Shown: positions 1-4,882 of the stretch, in pieces
Numbering within the stretch: position 1 is the stretch's first letter
Layout: the number at the start of each line of letters is the position of its first letter
Origin: Flavobacteriales bacterium
GTDB lineage: Bacteria > Bacteroidota > Bacteroidia > Flavobacteriales_E > Vicingaceae
Assembly: GCA_029262915.1 (NCBI GenBank)
Contig: JAJCYN010000233.1
Location: 1-7,428 of the forward strand
Direction: 5' to 3'
DNA: 7,428 bases
Translations under genes and position numbers: made by a program
The notes under the pieces: generated by a model
Databases searched by the model: none
What the model was told of the DNA's origin: nothing
Seen by the model: only the letters and a program-made list of their open reading frames with translations

Positions 1-765
1 GAAACAGAACAAGCTAAACTCCATAAAAAAGTAGAAAAGGCTGCTGAGAATTTTAAGGATTGGGCAATGGATATTGCTAATACCAAAGTGAAAAAAGCAG
101 CCATTACTTCGATGAATAAATTGGTTAATGCACTTGGAGAGCCTCTTTTAAATGCTGATGGAAAAGAGCAAAAGGAATCGGAAAAAGAGCGTTCCAAACG
201 CATATTAGCTGAATTGAACGAACTAAAACCTGAATTGGATAGATGTAGAGCTGTTGTAAGTGAGGCGAACAAAAAGAAAAGAGAAGCAGAAGGTGCAAAA
301 CCCAAGAAAACGAGGCTTACTCAGTTAAAGAATAAGCTCTTGTCAATAGCAGGTCTTATCCCACCCCAATTAAAAGATAATCTCGATGTTCAGAAAAAGA
401 CAGAGAAAATTTTATTGACTGCCCATAAGGAATTGGTTAGTGCTTGGGGAATGGATAAGGTAAAAGCAAAGCCAGGTGAGGATGCTATTAAAGAAAAATT
501 TGGTGCAACGGAGGAAAAAAAAGAAGTAGAAAAGAAAATAGATGTACCAACTGAAAAGGAAATAATAAAACATCTTGGCACTTTAAGTGTTGGCAAATTT
601 GTTAATGATGCAGCCTATATTTTGAGCGGTGATTTAGACCGAATGGAAGCGAGAATTACAAATTCAAAAGGATATAGAGAAGAAGTTGAAAAAGAGTTGG
701 CTAAAAAAATTATTGCTTCCGACAGTATTGAGACTTACCTAAAAGAAATTGGATTTAAAAAATAA
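1..765 (+). CDS. Lys/Glu-rich protein of unknown function, 3' part only
   Basis: The reading frame is open from the first base of the window, so the gene starts upstream; the ATG at 67 is simply the first internal Met and is probably not the start. The visible 254 residues are rich in Lys and Glu and mostly predicted helical. A basic stretch at about visible residues 90-120 (KKKREAEGAKPKK, then KNKLLSIAGLIPPQL) is followed by a charged linker (about 165-200). A compact C-terminal segment (about 205-254) contains LGTLSVGKFVNDAAYIL and ends in LKEIGFKK. I see no catalytic motif, signal peptide or membrane segment and do not recognise the family. It lies 16 bp before the SH3/KOW-like gene on the same strand, so the two are probably co-transcribed. 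Coding status is well supported by length, composition and gene spacing; function is unknown. A structural or DNA-binding role for a basic helical protein is only a guess. Confidence 0.8.
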   Translation, partial: ETEQAKLHKKVEKAAENFKDWAMDIANTKVKKAAITSMNKLVNALGEPLLNADGKEQKESEKERSKRILAELNELKPELDRCRAVVSEANKKKREAEGAKPKKTRLTQLKNKLLSIAGLIPPQLKDNLDVQKKTEKILLTAHKELVSAWGMDKVKAKPGEDAIKEKFGATEEKKEVEKKIDVPTEKEIIKHLGTLSVGKFVNDAAYILSGDLDRMEARITNSKGYREEVEKELAKKIIASDSIETYLKEIGFKK

Positions 766-781
766 TTTAAAAAGGAATACT

Positions 782-1444
782 ATGAAAAAAATTAAACACA
801 AAGAGTTTATGGACAGCAATAAGCTAGATAGCTCTTCATTTTCCGAAGCCGTCCAAAAGAAGATCAGAATCTTTGATAAGATGCATTCCAAATTGGATGA
901 TATGGTGGATGAAGACCGAGTAGAATTATTGGAGCAATTGAAAGAACTCGACCATGAATTACACGAAGATATGCTCAACGAATTAGAACACCAACTGGAA
1001 AACAATGAGGTGATTGAGGAACAAGAGAAAAAACCAGTTTACACTAAAGGGGATGCTGTTGAAATTACTGGAGGCAATCCTAAATATGTTGGAGTAATAG
1101 CCGAAGTAATTGAATATCATTCAGCTTCAGGAAAGGATAAGGAAAGTGTAACCGTTAAGTCTCATGAACTTCCTGATGGAAAAAGTCTATTAACTATTGG
1201 TATGGTTAAAGCGACCTCAAAAAAACCTAAATCCGTTCAAGAAATCAAAAAAGAATCAAAAGACGAAGAAATTTTGGAAGAATTATGGAAAAGCAAGAAA
1301 ACCAAAGGGTTGGGAAGGTCTTTTTTGAAAGATAAGGGCGTTAAAACTAACATAACGGGTTGGACGATTCAAATAGGCAATTTTGTCTTAAATAGAGCTG
1401 CTATATTCAGCTATAAGTACAATCTGGAAAAACTAACAATGTAA
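782..1444 (+). CDS. Unknown protein with a central SH3/KOW-like domain
   Basis: This 220-aa protein has three visible parts. An acidic helical N-terminus (about 1-82) has a probable coiled coil at 42-80 (VELLEQLKELDHEL...). A beta-rich central region (about 86-145) begins KGDAVEITGGNPKYVGVIAEV, where the GD-V-I-GG...G-I-EV pattern resembles the small barrel of KOW/SH3-like domains. The C-terminal region (about 163-217) contains LWKSKKTKGLGRSFL and GWTIQIGNFVLN. KOW-like barrels usually bind nucleic acid or ribosomal/polymerase partners; the role here is not known. I chose the ATG at 782 because AAAGGA (771-776) sits 5 nt before it. An in-frame ATG at 749 would overlap the upstream gene and add an unlikely N-terminal tail. 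It lies 16 bp after the upstream gene and is followed by a likely terminator, so it appears to be last in its transcription unit. Confidence 0.82.
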   Translation: MKKIKHKEFMDSNKLDSSSFSEAVQKKIRIFDKMHSKLDDMVDEDRVELLEQLKELDHELHEDMLNELEHQLENNEVIEEQEKKPVYTKGDAVEITGGNPKYVGVIAEVIEYHSASGKDKESVTVKSHELPDGKSLLTIGMVKATSKKPKSVQEIKKESKDEEILEELWKSKKTKGLGRSFLKDKGVKTNITGWTIQIGNFVLNRAAIFSYKYNLEKLTM

Positions 1445-1474
1445 CAAATGTATATGGTACTACGTATATTGAGG

Positions 1475-1498
1475 CTCACTTGAAAAGTGTGTTTTTTT
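1475..1498 (+). terminator. Probable rho-independent terminator
   Basis: A 5-bp stem, CACTT (1477-1481) and AAGTG (1485-1489) with a GAA loop, is followed two bases later by seven T residues (1492-1498). An outer C-G pair (1475 and 1491) could extend the stem across a T-T mismatch. It begins 31 bases after the stop of the SH3/KOW-like gene, the expected place for the end of that unit. The stem is short and AT-rich, so termination may be partial and some read-through into the next genes is possible. Confidence 0.5.
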
Positions 1499-1504
1499 AT
1501 CTTG

Positions 1505-1527
1505 TTTGTCTCAAATTTTGAGACAAA
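1505..1527. promoter_or_regulatory. Perfect 11-bp inverted repeat, candidate operator
   Basis: TTTGTCTCAAA (1505-1515) and its exact reverse complement TTTGAGACAAA (1517-1527) are separated by a single T. The repeat ends 6 bp before the ATG at 1534, in the only real intergenic gap of the left block. Such a symmetric site near a start codon is typical of a dimeric regulator or of autoregulation by the downstream protein. Alternatively the transcript could fold into a roughly 10-bp hairpin that affects translation of the gene at 1534. There is no T-tract after it on either strand, which argues against a second terminator. The regulator is not identified. Confidence 0.6.
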
Positions 1528-1533
1528 ATTAAA

Positions 1534-2028
1534 ATGAGGAACTTTGCAATAATGATTAACACATTGATTAACAATAAAGACCATAGAGAATTGAACTATG
1601 CTGACCTACAAAATTGTGTAGATGAGTTGGTGGGAAAATTCGGATTGGAGAAATCTGTTGAAATTATCAATAGCTTTTCCAATAATACCCGAATTGGTCG
1701 TAAAGAGATTCGTAAGCTCAAGTTAATCAAGGATTACATCATTGCTGAAACCATTCTCATCTTTGACTTGGACGAAAAGAAATTTTTCAATAGTGAGATT
1801 AGAGAATACCGTGAAGCACGAATGGCTTGTTATCACTTACTAAATAAGTACACAGAAAATAGCCACTCCAAAATAGCGGAAACTTTCGATAAGAAAAGAG
1901 GTTCAGCTCTTTATTTTATTCACAAGTGTAATAGCATTCTATCTATACCTCAATTTCATCGGGCTTTTAAAGAAAAGTACGATGGATTAGAAAGTAGTAC
2001 CATCCATTTTATATCCAAACTAAAATGA
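1534..2028 (+). CDS. DnaA domain IV-like DNA-binding protein without AAA+ domain
   Basis: The 164-aa protein has a helical N-terminal half (about 15-80) of unknown function. Residues about 90-150 are laid out like the C-terminal DNA-binding domain of the replication initiator DnaA. An A-R-x-x-x-Y-x-L-L helix (95-103) is followed by the helix-turn-helix SHSKIAETFDKKRGSALYFI (110-129). This aligns with the DnaA pattern S..EIG..F.gRDHsTV...KI, although the RDH-T core is replaced by R122-G-S-A. There are no Walker motifs, so it cannot be an ATP-dependent initiator by itself. It may bind an origin, partition or operator site of the element, or repress its own operon through the adjacent inverted repeat. 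A second in-frame ATG at 1552, with GAGGA at 1536-1540, is an alternative start that would keep the inverted repeat fully upstream of the ribosome site. It is first in a tight run with the next two genes (7-bp gap). The resemblance was judged by eye. Confidence 0.8.
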   Translation: MRNFAIMINTLINNKDHRELNYADLQNCVDELVGKFGLEKSVEIINSFSNNTRIGRKEIRKLKLIKDYIIAETILIFDLDEKKFFNSEIREYREARMACYHLLNKYTENSHSKIAETFDKKRGSALYFIHKCNSILSIPQFHRAFKEKYDGLESSTIHFISKLK

Positions 2029-2035
2029 ATGGTTT

Positions 2036-2974
2036 ATGTCAAATACAAATGAGGAAGTCTATGAGGTTCTAACGAACCAAGACGAGATACAATTCGAGGA
2101 ATTGCACGATGAAGAAAGCAGTCCCCTTAATCAGCCTGTTGTAGATAAAGATAATGGCGAAAACCATTCTGAATCTACCCCAAATTCATCCAGTTCTAAT
2201 CAGAAACAAGGAAGTGATAATGCTGCCTCTAATCGAGCCGAAGAAGAAGCGGAATATATAGAGGCAGAAGAAGTTGATGATGCTCCTGAACAGGATATCA
2301 ATGAGGGCTATCGTGAAACAGTTCTGATAGATGATGAGGAGGAGTTTGAGATACCCATAGGACACGCAACTCAAGCTGCTGATTCTATTTTGGGAATTGC
2401 AAATAACGTACTTGAAGTTGGAGGTGGATTCTTTGTGAAGATTAAGAAACACAAAGAGTTCTACGAATTTGAGGAGATCATTCAAGTTATTGAAAAGCAA
2501 AATGAGAAGAATGTTAATCGCATCAAATTAGATGATGAAGATAAAGCTCTGTTACGCCCTTTACTGATCTCAATACTCAAGAGAAAAGCGAAAAAATTGA
2601 CACCTGAACAGCAATTAATGGGAGCCTTTATTTCCATTATGATGAAAAAAGGTCAGGTAGTGATGGAAGTGAAAGCAGAAAATGAAATTTTGGTTGAAAG
2701 GATTCTTGATATTGTTCGAGAAGAAAAAGGCTATTCCGAACAGGATGAGGATTATGAAGAAGAACAGCAGAAGGAAGAAGAACCACCTGAAAATAACAAT
2801 ACCTCTTCTACCCCTAAAAAGGAAGCAAAACACAAAGAAAGTCAGCCAGAAGAAGAAATAATCGAGGAAGTCATTGTTGAACACAATGAACATCAATCAA
2901 TACGCCCTGAAGATGTGCTGGAGGTAGCCCAAGATGATGAACCTAAAAAGAATGATGTAAAGGAGGGGGAATAA
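2036..2974 (+). CDS. Acidic protein with structured core, partner of the adjacent ATPase
   Basis: This 312-aa protein is strongly acidic. Residues 1-105 and about 232-312 are low-complexity, Glu/Asp/Gln/Ser-rich and probably disordered (EEEAEYIEAEEVDDAPEQD; YEEEQQKEEEPP). Between them is a conserved-looking core at about 108-230. It has a mildly hydrophobic segment with a GGGFF turn (110-135), a helix EFEEIIQVIEKQNEKN, the stretch DDEDKALLRPLLISILKRK (166-184), and LTPEQQLMGAFISIMMKK (188-205). These look like amphipathic helices rather than clear membrane spans. I recognise no named family. It starts 7 bp after the preceding gene, and its stop codon overlaps the ATPase start (TAATG), which implies the two proteins are made together and may interact. 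Possible roles include an adaptor, a scaffold-like or DNA-mimic protein, or a membrane-associated partner; none is proven. Confidence 0.85.
   Translation: MSNTNEEVYEVLTNQDEIQFEELHDEESSPLNQPVVDKDNGENHSESTPNSSSSNQKQGSDNAASNRAEEEAEYIEAEEVDDAPEQDINEGYRETVLIDDEEEFEIPIGHATQAADSILGIANNVLEVGGGFFVKIKKHKEFYEFEEIIQVIEKQNEKNVNRIKLDDEDKALLRPLLISILKRKAKKLTPEQQLMGAFISIMMKKGQVVMEVKAENEILVERILDIVREEKGYSEQDEDYEEEQQKEEEPPENNNTSSTPKKEAKHKESQPEEEIIEEVIVEHNEHQSIRPEDVLEVAQDDEPKKNDVKEGE
2959..2966 (+). promoter_or_regulatory. Strong Shine-Dalgarno for the ATPase gene
   Basis: AAAGGAGG lies inside the 3' end of the acidic-protein gene, 7 nt before the ATG at 2974. It is a near-ideal match to the 16S rRNA tail. The other starts in the window have at best short A/G runs, so this site stands out. 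It supports the 2974 start and suggests that the ATPase is translated efficiently, in addition to coupling through the TAATG overlap. Confidence 0.65.
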
Positions 2975-3891
2975 TGGCTACACAATCGAATGTAAGGATA
3001 AAGAAAAGTCGTCAACCGATGTTAACCATAGTTTGTGGTGAAACAGGGGTTGGTAAAACTTATCGAAACAGAAACGAAGCTCGGCTTTACTTAAAAGATA
3101 ATTCGACTACTGGAAAAGCAGGAAGAAAAGTATTGGCATTTGATACCAATGACGATGATTATACTGCTTACAAAACAGTTTCTCCAGACCAATTGCATAA
3201 GTTAATGGCTAAACGACCAAGACGGATTAGACCATTTAACAAAGATGGTTCTCCGATGGGGAAAGAAGAAAAAAAGGATGTAGTAAAAAAGATACTGAAG
3301 TATTTCCGAAATGGGCTGATACTGCTTGATGACATAGACGATTATATGACAGGTGAAAAAGGTCAGGATATGATTTCGGCACTATGTACATTGAGACATA
3401 AGGGAGTGGACATCGTTTTTACCCATCAATCCATCGGTAAGGTTACTCGAACTGCCTTCCAAAACTGTACTTGGCTTAGGTTACACCACCAGGTGGATGA
3501 TGTAACCTACATCAAAGAGCGAATCCCAAAATATCCCATTGTAAGAATAGCACAGCTCATTGTAGATGAACAATATGATTTAGCCTATACGAAGTTTGCC
3601 AATGGTGAAATTAGTGAGGATGACTTTGACAAGCGTGCGAGCTACTTTGTGTATGTCAATTTAAGGAAACAACGGATTAGAGGATGCAGTAGAGCTGCCT
3701 ATATAAGAGCTTGTAAAACATTTATTGACCAGGAAGAAGCTCGTAAAATAAAAATGATGCAAATGGAACGGGATTTTAACGAAAATCTCATTTATAAAAA
3801 TCGAAATGCAGCAGTTATAAAATTAATCACCAACTATCTCAGGTTTCACGAATCTACGTCAGCAAGCCCATATCAAGAGACTGTCTCCTAA
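2974..3891 (+). CDS. Zot/packaging-type P-loop ATPase (FtsK/HerA clade)
   Basis: The 305-aa protein has a P-loop NTPase core. It carries Walker A GETGVGKT (22-29), Walker B LILLDDIDD (115-123), then LRHKGVDIVFTHQS (140-153), where the polar T-H-Q after a beta strand is the usual sensor position of FtsK/HerA relatives. The order of motifs, short length and absence of a nuclease or wHTH domain resemble Zot proteins of filamentous phages and the small packaging ATPases of tailless viruses. It is too short to be a full FtsK, VirD4 or VirB4 protein. The C-terminal part (about 220-305) contains YFVYVNLRKQRIRGCSRAAYIRAC and a charged helix. No transmembrane segment is obvious, unlike classical Zot, which favours a soluble or partner-anchored motor. 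The start is fixed by AAAGGAGG 7 nt upstream and by the TAATG overlap with the acidic gene. ATPase assignment is firm; a DNA or virion-assembly substrate is inferred. Confidence 0.87.
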   Translation: MATQSNVRIKKSRQPMLTIVCGETGVGKTYRNRNEARLYLKDNSTTGKAGRKVLAFDTNDDDYTAYKTVSPDQLHKLMAKRPRRIRPFNKDGSPMGKEEKKDVVKKILKYFRNGLILLDDIDDYMTGEKGQDMISALCTLRHKGVDIVFTHQSIGKVTRTAFQNCTWLRLHHQVDDVTYIKERIPKYPIVRIAQLIVDEQYDLAYTKFANGEISEDDFDKRASYFVYVNLRKQRIRGCSRAAYIRACKTFIDQEEARKIKMMQMERDFNENLIYKNRNAAVIKLITNYLRFHESTSASPYQETVS

Positions 3892-3926
3892 AACTAATTT
3901 ATAGAAATTATTAAAAACAATAGAAT

Positions 3927-4151
3927 ATGGCAGTAGAAGTGGCAGTACTGAATTTTAGCCGTGAAAAAGGGAGGCTATATTATGTAAATGCTGAAGGAAA
4001 CTTGATGGAAATAAATTTAACAACAAAAGACAAAAAAGTTGTTGCAGCACCCGGAATAAAAAAACTAAAAGGGCATTTCTATTTTCTGAATAAAAAAGGA
4101 AATATAGAAAGGTCAAAAATGAAAAACCATAAAATTGAAAATGATGAATGA
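3927..4151 (+). CDS. Small protein with two-fold internal repeat
   Basis: This 74-aa basic protein contains two similar units: GRLYYVNAEGNLME (15-28) and GHFYFLNKKGNIER (49-62). Both follow the pattern G-x-[LF]-Y-[YF]-[VL]-N-x-x-G-N-[LI], which predicts two beta hairpins like single strands-and-turn units of a beta-propeller or a small barrel. There is no signal peptide, membrane helix or catalytic motif. It is separated from the ATPase gene by 35 A/T-rich bases, without a clear terminator or strong Shine-Dalgarno, so it may be the last gene of the same operon or have its own weak promoter. Its stop lies only 29 bp from the convergent phosphatase stop. The coding call rests on the internal repeat and the clean ATG-TGA frame; the function is unknown. 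Confidence 0.68.
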   Translation: MAVEVAVLNFSREKGRLYYVNAEGNLMEINLTTKDKKVVAAPGIKKLKGHFYFLNKKGNIERSKMKNHKIENDE

Positions 4152-4180
4152 AATAACGTGGTATCGAAACACAGAATAAA

Positions 4181-4882
4181 TTAAAACACTGAAATCAATG
4201 AAAAATTGTCATTCGCGTCATCCAATAATCGTTTTTCAATTCTTCTCATTGCATCATCAACCGTATCAGAGTTATTTAATATCTGCTGAATTTGAATTCC
4301 GTCATAAACATCATGAACACCATCAGAACAAATTAATAACATATCCTGGGCAGTAAGATTTTCAATTTTACAGTAGTCTATTTGAGATTGCTCAACATCT
4401 CCTTGAACAGACCTTGTAACAACATGCTTGTATTTTGACACACGTTCCGCATCGGTAATTGAACCATTTTCTATTATTTGATTCATTAAGCTGTGAGCGT
4501 TCGATTCATAGTGTAATTTGTTGTTTTTAAAATGAAAGATTTTCACGTCACCAACCCAAAAACATAAAGCTTCATTTTTTGATAAAACTAATCCACCAAT
4601 AGTAGCTCCCATTTTTTCTTGAGAGTCTTCTTTCATCTGTTTTAGTACTAGATTGGCTTTATTTACAGCTTTCTGAATATGATTTGACTTAATATCCTTA
4701 ACCGTAGATAGAAAGGTTAAAATATTCTCAGAAACCACCCTAGCTGCAACTTCACCATTTGAGTAACCACCCATACCATCAGCAATCAGCATAAGAAATG
4801 TATCAGGACTAATGTTCTGTACAAGGACAAAATCCTGATTAATCTTTCTTTTCCCTTTATCTGTTAATACTATTGATCTCAT
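4181..4882 (-). CDS. PP2C-family protein Ser/Thr phosphatase
   Basis: The complete 233-aa protein is a stand-alone PP2C (PPM) domain of normal bacterial size, similar in plan to Stp/PrpC-type phosphatases. Visible family motifs in order are RKINQD (12-17), ADGMGG (34-39), GATIGG (92-97), WVGDVKIF (109-116), the AHSL segment (129-132), VTRSVQGD (155-162), CSDGVHD (185-191) and DANDNFSLI (222-230). The expected metal ligands D17, D35, D187 and D225 are present, so it should be an active Mn/Mg-dependent phosphatase removing phosphate from Ser or Thr. GDVK replaces the common GDSR, a tolerated variation. There is no signal peptide or membrane segment, so it is probably cytoplasmic. Its ATG overlaps the stop of the nuclease-HerA gene by 4 bp (ATGA on the minus strand), implying translational coupling. 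The substrate is probably a component of that operon or its regulator. No kinase is present in the window. Confidence 0.95.
   Translation of the reverse strand: MRSIVLTDKGKRKINQDFVLVQNISPDTFLMLIADGMGGYSNGEVAARVVSENILTFLSTVKDIKSNHIQKAVNKANLVLKQMKEDSQEKMGATIGGLVLSKNEALCFWVGDVKIFHFKNNKLHYESNAHSLMNQIIENGSITDAERVSKYKHVVTRSVQGDVEQSQIDYCKIENLTAQDMLLICSDGVHDVYDGIQIQQILNNSDTVDDAMRRIEKRLLDDANDNFSLISVF

Noticed and set aside
749..781. Earlier start for the SH3/KOW-like gene at 749
   Set aside because: It would overlap the upstream gene by 17 bp and has no ribosome site, whereas the ATG at 782 has AAAGGA at proper spacing.
390..1005. Minus-strand open frames opposite the two leftmost genes
   Set aside because: Ser/Phe-rich products that mirror the Lys/Glu-rich sense genes; no independent support.
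1455..1473. Sigma-54-like promoter (TGG...TTG) before the DnaA-like gene
   Set aside because: The spacing between the TGG and TTG elements is too long for the -24/-12 pattern and the second element lacks the C.
1498..1504. TATCTTG as a Bacteroidota -7 promoter element
   Set aside because: It lacks one T of TAnnTTTG and no convincing TTTG sits at the matching upstream position; too weak to annotate.
2186..2896. Minus-strand open frames opposite the acidic protein gene
   Set aside because: They arise because Glu/Lys/Asp codons read as Phe/Leu/Ser codons on the other strand; the resulting proteins are low-complexity and have no motif or start signal.
2974..3891. Calling the small ATPase a conjugation coupling protein
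   Set aside because: It is far shorter than VirD4/TraG, has no visible membrane helices or all-alpha domain, and no relaxase is nearby.
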